Positions 36,180 to 44,621 of a stretch of 64,000 bases of DNA are shown one piece after another (within the stretch, counting starts at the first letter, position 1; each line of letters opens with the position of its first letter). Both the position numbers and the translations under genes were made by a program. Source of the stretch: Marinobacterium zhoushanense (GTDB taxonomy: Bacteria; Pseudomonadota; Gammaproteobacteria; Pseudomonadales; Balneatricaceae); the NCBI RefSeq assembly GCF_014641945.1, contig NZ_BMIJ01000001.1, positions 62,001-126,000 on the forward strand, in the 5' to 3' direction. The notes below the pieces were generated by a model. It did no database searches. It had not been told where the DNA came from and saw only the letters and a program-made list of their open reading frames with translations.

Positions 36180-36737
36180 ATGAGTAAAATAGGGATTTTT
36201 TTCGGTACTGAGACCGGCACTACCCGTCTGATCGCGAAGAAGATCTACAAGCTGCTGGGTGATGAGATCGCCGATAAGCCGCTCAACGTTAATCGCATCA
36301 CGCCCGCCGAGATGCTCAACTATGACGCGTTGATTCTCGGCACGCCCAGTTATGGTGAGGGAGACATTCCGAGTAGCGGGATCTCCGGCTGCTTCGAACC
36401 TAACTGGGGTGAGTTCCTCGCGCTACTGGGTAAGCCGGATATGAGCGGCAAGCGGATCGCGTTTTTTGGTCTGGGCGCGCAGGAGCGCTACTCCGAACGC
36501 TTCGCCAGTTCGCTGATGGCACTCTACACAACCTTCGCCATGTTTGGCGCCGAGCTGATCGGCGAATGGAGTACCGAAGGCTATACCTTCGACTACTCCG
36601 CCTCCGCCATCGGCGACCGCTTCGTCGGCCTGGTGATCGACCAGCGCACCCAGGGGATGCTGACCGACGAGCGCCTTAAAACCTGGGTCGAGCAGATCAA
36701 GCCACAGCTGGTCGACAAGTTGGCCAGTGTTGCCTAA
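36180..36737 (+). CDS. Long-chain flavodoxin
   Basis: 185 residues. The FMN-phosphate loop FFGTETGTTRLIAKKI is at 7-22. The long-chain insertion follows GTPSYGEGDIPSSGISGCFEPNWGEFL. It is a low-potential electron carrier. The ATG at 36180 was chosen because the first beta strand begins there; an upstream in-frame start adds residues without a fold. No partner gene is adjacent; folE2 follows about 95 bp later. Confidence 0.92.
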   Translation: MSKIGIFFGTETGTTRLIAKKIYKLLGDEIADKPLNVNRITPAEMLNYDALILGTPSYGEGDIPSSGISGCFEPNWGEFLALLGKPDMSGKRIAFFGLGAQERYSERFASSLMALYTTFAMFGAELIGEWSTEGYTFDYSASAIGDRFVGLVIDQRTQGMLTDERLKTWVEQIKPQLVDKLASVA

Positions 36738-36786
36738 CAAGGCCTCCCCTGTTTTCAGTTCGCTCTGTACTAAGCCGATATTGTTT

Positions 36787-36801
36787 TGTTACTTTATAAC
36801 A
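36787..36801. promoter_or_regulatory. Zur box upstream of folE2
   Basis: TGTTACTTTATAACA matches 13 of 15 positions of the Zur-type palindrome TGTTATA-N-TATAACA. It ends 30 bp before the folE2 start codon, a normal repressor position. FolE2 is a known Zur-regulon member, induced when zinc is scarce. Confidence 0.75.
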
Positions 36802-36831
36802 TAACACTTAATAGGATCGCGTACCGTACAG

Positions 36832-37803
36832 ATGAATACTCTCTGCACCAACCACTTCCCGATACCCGATATCGCCACAACCGACAGGGCCGCCATCAAG
36901 ACAACTCTGGATTGGGTCGGCATGTCCGGTCTGGCCCTGCCTTTTCAACTGCTGGAGTCAAGACGCGGTCCGCTCGCCTGTCAGGGCAGTGCCGATATCC
37001 ATGTCGATATCGTCAGGCCAGAAGTAAAGGGGATCCACATGTCGCGGCTCTATCTTCTGCTGGAAGACCTAGCCGAGGAGACGCCGCTATCCCCCGAAAC
37101 ACTCAGCGGATTTCTGCACCGTCAGTTGGCGTCGCACCATGAGATAAGCCGGTCTGCCGGGTTGTCGATCCGCTTTCAATATCTGTCCCGAAGAGCTGCG
37201 CTGAAAAGCGAGCACCGGGGTTGGAAGCGCTACCCGAGCGCTATTCACGCCGAACTGCGCGACGGCCGACCGAGGGTCGAGCTGGAGCTGGCGATCCCCT
37301 ACTCCAGCACCTGCCCCTGCTCCGCCTCTCTGTCGCGTCAGTTGCTGGCCGAGGCGCTCGACGACGACTTCGCGGGCCGCACCCGGTTGACGATGGAGGA
37401 GGTGCAACAGTGGCTGCTGAGACAAGGTTCGCTGGCAACGCCACACAGTCAGCGCTCCTGGGCACAGATGCGTCTACAGCTGGCGGCCGATGCACCGGCC
37501 TTCGCCATCGAGGAGATCATAGAGGTAATCGAGAACGCCCTCGGCACCCCGGTACAAACCGCGGTGAAGCGCGAAGATGAACAGGCATTCGCACGTCTGA
37601 ACGGCAGCAACCTGATGTTCTGTGAAGACGCGGCCAGACGGATCAAACAGATCCTGGCAAACCGGGAAGGCATGCTCGATTTCTGGGTCAGAGTCGAACA
37701 TCAGGAGAGCCTGCACGCTCACGATGCAGTGGCGGTCGCGACTGCCGGAGTAGCCGGCGGCTATCGACCGGATCTCGGAAGCCGTTCAATACATTTTGGT
37801 TGA
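36832..37803 (+). CDS. folE2: GTP cyclohydrolase IB (FolE2)
   Basis: 323 residues. The C-terminal two thirds carry the FolE2 signatures, including YSSTCPCSASLSRQ with the metal-ligand cysteine (Cys161/Cys163 region). Type IB cyclohydrolase makes 7,8-dihydroneopterin triphosphate from GTP without needing zinc specifically, replacing FolE under zinc limitation. A Zur box directly precedes the gene. The B12-riboswitch operon follows. Confidence 0.92.
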   Translation: MNTLCTNHFPIPDIATTDRAAIKTTLDWVGMSGLALPFQLLESRRGPLACQGSADIHVDIVRPEVKGIHMSRLYLLLEDLAEETPLSPETLSGFLHRQLASHHEISRSAGLSIRFQYLSRRAALKSEHRGWKRYPSAIHAELRDGRPRVELELAIPYSSTCPCSASLSRQLLAEALDDDFAGRTRLTMEEVQQWLLRQGSLATPHSQRSWAQMRLQLAADAPAFAIEEIIEVIENALGTPVQTAVKREDEQAFARLNGSNLMFCEDAARRIKQILANREGMLDFWVRVEHQESLHAHDAVAVATAGVAGGYRPDLGSRSIHFG

Positions 37804-37899
37804 GGCGGTACAGCGGCGCGGGACGACATCGACAACGTCATGCGCCGCCAGACAAGCCCCCAACATTTGCACCCACCCTCATCCACAGGTAACCTTCGC

Positions 37900-38110
37900 C
37901 CTCTCGCAGGTGCCGCCTGCCCATTCGGGCGTGGCGGATAATCGGGAAGTCAGGTGAAAATCCTGCGCTGCCCCCGCAACGGTAATGAAAAGCGTGCCGC
38001 TGACAACCCGCCACTGTGGCCAAGGCCATGGGAAGGCGTCAGCTGCCGGATTCGGTGTCGATCAACGGCTACCGATCCTCTTTTCCAAGCCCGGAGACCG
38101 GCCTCGAGAC
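37900..38110 (+). ncRNA. Cobalamin (adenosylcobalamin-type) riboswitch
   Basis: The conserved core is clear: AGGTGCC, then GGATAATCGGGAA, GGTGAAAATCC, the B12 box CGCTGCCCCCGCAACGGTA, GCCACTG...GGGAAGGCG, and AGCCCGGAGACCGGCC near the 3' end. The order and spacing are those of the class I cobalamin riboswitch. It lies about 170 nt before the CobN-type gene and should repress the operon when cobalamin is plentiful. Boundaries are approximate. Confidence 0.93.
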
Positions 38111-38281
38111 GGCGCGCTTCGCTATGGAAGCCGCCCGCAATGCGCATCAGGCGGGGTGTCCCTGAAACGGCATTATCTTTCACGCCTCCCATCTCGGCAG
38201 CCCGTTGGGCTTCGAAGAGCGGACGGCGTATGGATTTGCATGTTTACTTGCCTGTGCGTGTGGATTATTCAAGGAGTCTGC
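38111..38281 (+). other. Leader between the riboswitch and the CobN-type gene
   Basis: About 170 nt with no convincing gene, completing a 478-bp gap after folE2. It should hold the riboswitch expression platform. No classical terminator with a T-run is seen, so translational control or a Rho-dependent mechanism is possible. AAGGAG stands 5 nt before the start codon at 38282. Confidence 0.5.
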
Positions 38282-41200
38282 ATGCGCAACCTGTTTCGAT
38301 CACTGCGTGACCTTTCCGCCCCGAGGCTGGGCGGGATACTCACCATCCTGTTGCTGGCCCTCGGTCAGCCAACGCTTGCCCTGGCCGCGCAAACCGCGCT
38401 GGCCATCGTGTCCGACCGTTCGGCGCCGGTGCTGGTGGCTGGCGCGCACCGTTTTCTGGAACGCCACCCCGACCGGGAGATCCGTATCCGCTCGCTGGCC
38501 CAGGTAAACGAGCTGAGCGACGACCAGCTGCAGGCCCTGTTCGCCGACGTGGACCAGGTGCTCTACCTCGGCCTGTTCGGCACCGAAGTGGAACGGCTGC
38601 TGACGATGCCGCTGCCCGAACGGCAGGCGCGGCTGGCCTTTCACAGCGACCGCCGCCTGTTCGCGCTGCATCGGGACAGTCAGGGTGGCACATTCGACGC
38701 ACTCGACGACGAGGCGTTGAAACAGCTGACCAGCCGACCCTCTACCGAACTGCCGTTCGAGCAGTGGCTCGCCCGGCAGCAACAGGCGTTCCCGCAATTC
38801 GCCCACTGGCTGCAGGCACGCGGCTACTGGCAGAATCGCGATGCCGAGAATATCGCCATGCTCTGGCAGTACCTGCTACTGCCGGACTCTGCCGACCTGA
38901 AGGCACCGGTCGCTCAGGCTCCGGTCCGTTTCTATCTGAACACGCAGCCGATCGACGAAGCACAACTGCAGAACAGCCTCGCCGACGACAGGCCCACGCT
39001 GTTCCTGCTCGACCACCAGACCGGTGACCTGCCGGGCAACTGGTCGCTACATCAGCGTCTGTGCCAGGGGGTCGAACTGCTGTGCGTGTCCGTGCTCGCC
39101 GCCTGGGGTTCGGCCAGCGAGCAAGCCACCACGCAGATCGGCACACTGGCACCGAAAAACGCCCCCTGGGCCATTCTTTCGCTGCAGGGCTTCGTCATCG
39201 GCGGCGGTGACGGACGCGAAGCGGTAACCCGTAAGCTGGAGGCGTTCAACGTCCCGGTCTTCAACGGCATCCGCCTCGACGACTACAACCGCGATCTCTA
39301 CGCCCTATCCGTCAACGGCCTGCCCACCGACAGCGTGCACTATCGCGTCGCCATGCCCGAACTTCAGGGCGTATCCCAGCCCGAAGTGCTGGCCGTCTCG
39401 TCCAACGCAAAAACCGATTCCAAAACCGGCGCCCGCCTGACCCTGTCCGAGCCGCTCGACGAGGCGGTCGTGCGTCAGCAGCGCCGCATCCAGCGCTGGC
39501 TGAAGCTGCGCACACTGCCGAACCAGGACAAGCGCGTCGCAATCATCTACTACAACCACCCGCCGGGGCGGCACAACATCGGCGCCGACAACCTGAACGT
39601 GCCGCAGTCGCTGTGGCAGATGCTCAACGCACTGAAGGCGCAGGGCTACGATACCGGCCCGCTGCCGGAGTCGCCGGAAGCTCTGCTCGATCTGCTGCAG
39701 CAGCGCGGCGTCAACCTGCCGGAGGATCGCAAGGCGCTGGAACAGATGGCACCGCTGGTGTTCGGCATGGACACCGCTGCCTACAACAACTGGTTCAAGA
39801 CGTTGCCGCAGAGCGTACAGCAGGAGATGGTGCGCGGTCCGCTGGGCCAGTTGCACGCCCAGCTCAAGCCACTGCTGGCGGAGGCCTCGGCACAACCGCT
39901 GGACCCGCAGGTTCACGATGCGGTCGAAAAACTGATTCAACGCACACTGGGCGACCTGCGCCACGCCCTGGATGGCGTCCGCCACAAGGGCCGTGCGCGG
40001 GCGCTGGACCTGCTCGACCAAGTGTCCGAGCAGTACACCGCCCTGCTCGGCGACGACCTGAGCGCCGCCGACCGCGCCGGCCACTGGCAGGAGGCGGATC
40101 AGCGCGTCACGGCGCTGGTGCACATGTACATCGAGGGCCTGCGCGGCTGGGGCGAAGCGCCCGGCCGCACCATGGTATGGGACAACCGGATACTGATACC
40201 GGGGCTGCAGTTCGGCAAGGTGTTCCTCGGCCCGCAACCGCCCCGCGGCTGGGAGCTGAACGAGGAGCTGCTGCACGCCAACATGTCGTTCTCTCCGCCG
40301 CACCAGTATCTGGCGTTCTACCACTTCCTGCATGACGAGTTCAAAGCGGACGCGCTGATCCATGTCGGCCGCCACTCCACCTACGAGTTTCTGCCCCGGC
40401 GCAGCGTCGGGCTGGCCACCGACGACTACCCCTCGCTGGTCATCGACGACCTGCCGAGCATCTACCCCTACATCGTCGATGGCGTAGGCGAAGGGATTCA
40501 GGCCAAGCGGCGCGGCAAGGCGGTGATGATCGACCACCTGACCCCGCCGCTGGCGGTCACCGAGCTGTACGACGATCTGCTCGGCCTGCGCCAACTGGTC
40601 GAGAGCGCCGAAGCGGCTGCCGACCCGACCACCCGCCGCCGCGCCGTGGAGGATCTACGCCGCCAGATCGACGAAACCGGGCTGCGCGACGAACTGATCG
40701 CCAGCATGGACGAAGAGCTGAAAGTACGCGGCATCGGCTTCGACCAGGTGGACGACGCCTTCCTGCTGCACGAGGTCGGCCACTACCTGACCAAGCTGCA
40801 GGAGTCGTTCATGCCGCTCGGCCTGCACACCTTCGGCCGCGAGTGGAGTAACGACGCGGTGGACACCATGCTCGAGTCGATGGCGGACGGCACCGAACCC
40901 GACCCGGCCTGGCGCGATGCGCTGACCGGCTCCCCGGCTGCCGAGATGAGTGCCCTGCTGAACGCGCTGAGCGGTGGCTTCGTCGCTCCCGGCAAGGGCA
41001 ACGACCCGATCAAGACCCCCGAGGCCCTGCCCACCGGGCGCAACTTCCACGCCCTCGACGGCGGGCTGATCCCTTCGCCGCTGGGTTATAAACTCGGCAT
41101 GGAACTGGCCCAAAAGGCGCGTACCGAGTCAGCGGGTACCAGCGACCCGACCGGCAAGGAAGCGGTCATCCTCTGGGCTTCGGACGCGGTACGCGACGAG

Positions 41201-42682
41201 GGCGCGATGATCGCCTTCGGCCTCGACATGCTCGGCGTCAAGCCGGTCTGGAACAGCCGCGGCATCGTCAAGGGGATCGAGCGACTGCCGTTGGATGAGA
41301 CACGCCCCCGGCGCCGGGATGTGGTGTTTACCAGTTCCGGCCTGTTCCGCGACCTCTACGGCCGCCAGTTGGAGTGGCTTGATCAGGCTGTACTGATGGC
41401 ACTGGCGGCCAGCGCCGACACCATCGAACAGGATTATCCGGCCCTGACAGCGGCACTCGACGGTGCACTGCAACCGCTGGACAAGCCGTACCAGCGCGGC
41501 GCGGAACCGCTGGCGGTCAACCTGGTGGCCGCGCATTGGGTCGACGAAGCACGCGAGCTGCTGCGCGGTGATTCCGGCAACGCCGCCGAAGAGCTTGGCC
41601 GTCGCGCCAGTCTGCGCGTGTTCGGCACCGCACCCGGTGCCTATGGCGCCGGCGTCAACCGACTAGTGGAACGCTCCGGCAGCTGGCAGGACCGCCTGGA
41701 ACTGGGCCAGACCTATATCAAGCGCGTCGGCCACGCCTACGGCATCGATACCGTCGGCTTGAGCGCCAACGACGCCTTCGTGCGCCAGTTGCAGGATGTC
41801 GGGCGCACCTACCTCGGTCGCGCCAGCCACCTGTACGGCCTGATCGACAACAACGACGCCTTCGACTACCTCGGCGGCCTCAATCTGGCGGTGGAGAGCG
41901 TCACCGGCAGCGCGCCGGACAGCTTCGTCATCCAGCACGCCAAGGCGGACAACGCCCGCATCGACCCGCTGGCCGAAGCGCTCGGCAGCGAACTGCGCGG
42001 CCGCTTCCTCAACCCGCAGTGGATCAAGCCGCTGATGGCCGAGGGCTACTCCGGCGCCCGCACCATGGGCAGCGAGTTCATCGAATACCTCTGGGGCTGG
42101 CAGGTTACCAGCCCGGAGCTGATCCACTCCTCGGTCTGGGACGAGGTCAAGGCGGTCTATCTGGACGACCGTTACGACCTGGGGTTGGACGCCTTCCTTG
42201 AGCAGGGACACAACCAGCAGGTGCGCAGCAACATACTCGCCGTGATGCTGGTCGCCGCTCAGAAAGGGTTCTGGCAGGCCGACGAGGAGACGCTGAACGA
42301 GCTGTCCCGAGAGTTCGCCGACAACATCCTGAGCTACGGCATTCCCGGCAGCGGACACACCCACGCCCGCCACCCGGTGTACGACTTTGTCCTGCCCCGG
42401 CTCGATGCCGAACAGGCCCAGGCGCTACAAAAGACGCTGGCGGAAAGCCGCATGGAGATCAGCGACTGGGCGCAGACCGACACCCCGAGCCACATCCAGG
42501 AGATATCGGTCAAACAGTCCGACCAACAAGCCGAGGCGCAGGACAGCAGCGGCGAACAGCATGCCGATAACGCCGAGCAACAGCAAACCGCTGCGCAGAA
42601 CTGGACCTGGCTCCTGTTGGCACTGGCCGCACTCATACTGATCGGCGGCGTGCTGCGCGGCCGTCATGGAGGTAAACACTGA
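38282..42682 (+). CDS. cobN: Envelope-anchored CobN-type (BchH/CobN/HmuS family) chelatase
   Basis: 1466 residues from the ATG at 38282 (AAGGAG site). An N-terminal signal peptide (GGILTILLLALGQPTLALAAQ) and a C-terminal helix (WTWLLLALAALILIGGVL, then RGRHGGKH) place the body in the periplasm with an inner-membrane anchor. The body is full-length CobN/BchH-like, with HVGRHSTYEFLPRRSVG at about residue 694. Cytoplasmic CobN of aerobic B12 synthesis has neither signal nor anchor, and cobS/cobT are absent. With the ExbB-like and DUF2149 genes it matches the gene set downstream of hmuS in Bacteroidetes haem loci. Riboswitch control points to a corrinoid or cobalt substrate. Insertion or removal of the metal cannot be told. 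Confidence 0.9.
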   Translation: MRNLFRSLRDLSAPRLGGILTILLLALGQPTLALAAQTALAIVSDRSAPVLVAGAHRFLERHPDREIRIRSLAQVNELSDDQLQALFADVDQVLYLGLFGTEVERLLTMPLPERQARLAFHSDRRLFALHRDSQGGTFDALDDEALKQLTSRPSTELPFEQWLARQQQAFPQFAHWLQARGYWQNRDAENIAMLWQYLLLPDSADLKAPVAQAPVRFYLNTQPIDEAQLQNSLADDRPTLFLLDHQTGDLPGNWSLHQRLCQGVELLCVSVLAAWGSASEQATTQIGTLAPKNAPWAILSLQGFVIGGGDGREAVTRKLEAFNVPVFNGIRLDDYNRDLYALSVNGLPTDSVHYRVAMPELQGVSQPEVLAVSSNAKTDSKTGARLTLSEPLDEAVVRQQRRIQRWLKLRTLPNQDKRVAIIYYNHPPGRHNIGADNLNVPQSLWQMLNALKAQGYDTGPLPESPEALLDLLQQRGVNLPEDRKALEQMAPLVFGMDTAAYNNWFKTLPQSVQQEMVRGPLGQLHAQLKPLLAEASAQPLDPQVHDAVEKLIQRTLGDLRHALDGVRHKGRARALDLLDQVSEQYTALLGDDLSAADRAGHWQEADQRVTALVHMYIEGLRGWGEAPGRTMVWDNRILIPGLQFGKVFLGPQPPRGWELNEELLHANMSFSPPHQYLAFYHFLHDEFKADALIHVGRHSTYEFLPRRSVGLATDDYPSLVIDDLPSIYPYIVDGVGEGIQAKRRGKAVMIDHLTPPLAVTELYDDLLGLRQLVESAEAAADPTTRRRAVEDLRRQIDETGLRDELIASMDEELKVRGIGFDQVDDAFLLHEVGHYLTKLQESFMPLGLHTFGREWSNDAVDTMLESMADGTEPDPAWRDALTGSPAAEMSALLNALSGGFVAPGKGNDPIKTPEALPTGRNFHALDGGLIPSPLGYKLGMELAQKARTESAGTSDPTGKEAVILWASDAVRDEGAMIAFGLDMLGVKPVWNSRGIVKGIERLPLDETRPRRRDVVFTSSGLFRDLYGRQLEWLDQAVLMALAASADTIEQDYPALTAALDGALQPLDKPYQRGAEPLAVNLVAAHWVDEARELLRGDSGNAAEELGRRASLRVFGTAPGAYGAGVNRLVERSGSWQDRLELGQTYIKRVGHAYGIDTVGLSANDAFVRQLQDVGRTYLGRASHLYGLIDNNDAFDYLGGLNLAVESVTGSAPDSFVIQHAKADNARIDPLAEALGSELRGRFLNPQWIKPLMAEGYSGARTMGSEFIEYLWGWQVTSPELIHSSVWDEVKAVYLDDRYDLGLDAFLEQGHNQQVRSNILAVMLVAAQKGFWQADEETLNELSREFADNILSYGIPGSGHTHARHPVYDFVLPRLDAEQAQALQKTLAESRMEISDWAQTDTPSHIQEISVKQSDQQAEAQDSSGEQHADNAEQQQTAAQNWTWLLLALAALILIGGVLRGRHGGKH

Positions 42683-43158
42683 TGCTCTCATCCTATTCAC
42701 TGTCGATCATGCACCAGATCACCGGCCTGCTGCTGGAGCCGGTGACCTGGGGCCTGCTGACACTGCTCGCGCTGAGCCTCTGGGAAACCGGACTGGCGTT
42801 CGGCGAGCGCTGGGGCGGCCTGCAGCGCCTTGCGGCGCGTGGCGATCTGGAACTCGCCACACGCCAGGGGCGCCGCCGCATCGAACGCGCCGACTTCATC
42901 ACCCGTATCTCGCCGATGCTCGGGCTGATGGGCACCCTGATCCCCCTCGGCCCCGGCCTCTCCGCACTGGGCGAAGGTGAACTGTCGATCCTGACCACGG
43001 CGATGACCGTGGCGTTCGACACCACCGTGATGGGGCTGCTGGGCGGCATCGTCGGCTTCGTGCTCGGTCGCCTGAGACGACGCTGGTACGACCAGCTACT
43101 CGCCAAGCTGGAAACCGACCGGCACGCGGTCGTGCAACCGCTGCGGGAGGCCGCCTGA
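42682..43158 (+). CDS. MotA/TolQ/ExbB-family proton channel protein
   Basis: 158 residues, shorter than ExbB. Membrane segments lie at about 13-40, 75-97 and 101-130. The TolQ/ExbB signature is seen in FITRISPMLGLMGTLIPLGPGL and LTTAMTVAFDTTVMGLLGG. It overlaps the chelatase stop by one base (TGATG) and the next gene by one base, so the three products are probably made in fixed ratio. It should use proton flow to drive the periplasmic partner, as ExbB drives TonB. Confidence 0.88.
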   Translation: MLSSYSLSIMHQITGLLLEPVTWGLLTLLALSLWETGLAFGERWGGLQRLAARGDLELATRQGRRRIERADFITRISPMLGLMGTLIPLGPGLSALGEGELSILTTAMTVAFDTTVMGLLGGIVGFVLGRLRRRWYDQLLAKLETDRHAVVQPLREAA

Positions 43159-43451
43159 TGAACCAGCATTGGCGGCGCAGCCGCTTCGACCAGGAGATGG
43201 ACGAACCGCTGGGCCCACTGGCCAACCTGCTCGACCTGATGCTGGTATTTGCCTGCGGCCTGATCGCGGCGCTGGTGGCGCAGAGCCCATCACTGGCCGA
43301 GCACTTCAACAGCCGTCAGCAGATCAGCGAAGGGCGGGAGCTGCCGACCCTGCCCAAGGGGATGGAGGGCAAGGCCGGTCAGGGGTTCGAAGCGGTCGGC
43401 CAGGTCTACCGCGACCCGGAAACCGGCAAGCTGATACTGATCGGCGAGTAG
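43158..43451 (+). CDS. DUF2149 protein, ExbD/TolR-like partner
   Basis: 97 residues. A cytoplasmic start (about 1-20) is followed by one membrane helix, PLANLLDLMLVFACGLIAALV, with an aspartate (Asp26) at the position where ExbD/TolR/MotB carry their proton-binding residue. A periplasmic tail ends EAVGQVYRDPETGKLILIGE. DUF2149 proteins regularly accompany ExbB-like and CobN-like genes. It very likely completes the proton-driven motor. A degenerate copy of its second half lies at 56797-56979. Confidence 0.85.
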   Translation: MNQHWRRSRFDQEMDEPLGPLANLLDLMLVFACGLIAALVAQSPSLAEHFNSRQQISEGRELPTLPKGMEGKAGQGFEAVGQVYRDPETGKLILIGE

Positions 43452-43484
43452 CCGGCTCCCTTCGAATCTCGTTTAGGGTGAAAT

Positions 43485-43508
43485 GCCACCTCATAAACGT
43501 GAGGTGGC
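43485..43508 (+). terminator. Hairpin ending the chelatase operon
   Basis: A 9-bp perfect stem GCCACCTCA / TGAGGTGGC with a 6-nt loop lies 34 bp after the DUF2149 stop. It is followed only by GTCTTA, so it is a weak intrinsic terminator. A similar hairpin follows the DUF2149 remnant at 57011. Confidence 0.65.
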
Positions 43509-43740
43509 GTCTTAGGCCGGCTGAAACGGGAAAGAGAAAGAAGAAGCAGCCAATTGGCTGCCTCGTCATTGTGATTCACTGAAATTTCAGATCGAGACCT
43601 TGTTGACCCCGTCAGTTAACGGCTCTGGATTCAACCGATGAGAAAAGCACACTTGCAACACTTAGTGTCACAAAAAAGGCGACACCGCTTGCACGATATC
43701 GCCAAAAGCACTCGATAGATAACCGAGTAACGAGATAGGG

Positions 43741-44604
43741 TCAGTGCATCATCAACGCCGGTATCTTGGCGTGGCCCACGACGTAACTCGTAACTCCGCC
43801 AAATACTTGCTCATGTACTCGACGGTGGGTATAGGCCCCCATCACCAGCAAGTCATAGCCCTCGTTATGCAGAGTATCGACTATCGCTTCGCCAGCTGAT
43901 TTGTGGTGGCTGTCGAAGGTTTTATGTACCGCGTCGATATCATGCCGCTCCAGATATACCAGCAGATCCTTAACGTCCGGCTTGAAAGCTCGGGCGTCCC
44001 GATCAGCCAGGACATGTACCTCCTGCGCCCGTTTCAAAATCGGCAGCGCCGCGCTGACCGCGCGCGAAACCTCCGTGCTGCCATTCCACGCAATGGCCAC
44101 CCGCTCAGCGCGAAAACATGTCTGCTCACGTGGCATCAGCATGACCGGCTTGCCGCTTCGCATCAGCGCCGACTCGAATGTAGAGCTCGGCACGCCCAAG
44201 CGTGGCTGGGGAATCACCAGCATATCGCTGACCTTCCCTCGCTCCGCAACCATCTCGCTGCGCAGACCGGTCACATCGAGCCAGGTTGCAGAGGGACCTT
44301 CGACACGCCCGGTACTTATCAACTCCACGGATGCCGACTGACACAGCCTTGCAAACATGGACCTCATGGCGACCGATTCTTGCTCGGTGGACTTGGTTGC
44401 CAGCATCTCCAACTGATGGAGCAACTCCGCCGGCACCGCCAGCGAGATGCGGTCATCCGGGAAGAAGCGACGAGGACTCACCTGCGCATGCATGACATCC
44501 AAATGGGCTCCGAAATACCTGACGATCGCGAGCGCACCCTGTAGTCGTTCCTCTACCTGGCCACTGCTAGATAGTGGCATCAGTAACGTTTTGGGACTCA
44601 TCAT
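43741..44604 (-). CDS. Tandem universal stress protein (UspA family)
   Basis: 287 residues from the ATG at 44604, which has an AGGAGAG site. There are two Usp domains (about 1-145 and 150-287), the second with VMGAYTHRRVHEQVFGGVTSYVV close to the ATP-binding G-x-R/H-G motif. It starts 18 bp after the TctAB stop on the same strand, so it is probably the last gene of the tricarboxylate uptake operon. Its role there is unknown. Confidence 0.85.
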   Translation of the reverse strand: MMSPKTLLMPLSSSGQVEERLQGALAIVRYFGAHLDVMHAQVSPRRFFPDDRISLAVPAELLHQLEMLATKSTEQESVAMRSMFARLCQSASVELISTGRVEGPSATWLDVTGLRSEMVAERGKVSDMLVIPQPRLGVPSSTFESALMRSGKPVMLMPREQTCFRAERVAIAWNGSTEVSRAVSAALPILKRAQEVHVLADRDARAFKPDVKDLLVYLERHDIDAVHKTFDSHHKSAGEAIVDTLHNEGYDLLVMGAYTHRRVHEQVFGGVTSYVVGHAKIPALMMH

Positions 44605-44621
44605 TTCAGCTCTCCTGTGCC

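Noticed and set aside
37985..38281. Upstream extension of the CobN-type gene
   Set aside because: It would run through the B12 riboswitch; the ATG at 38282 has an AAGGAG site and begins a proper signal peptide.
39305..40594. 429-residue open frame antisense to the CobN-type gene
   Set aside because: It mirrors the GC-rich third-position pattern of the real gene; its protein is rich in His, Gln, Arg and Val with no domain, and it has no ribosome binding site.
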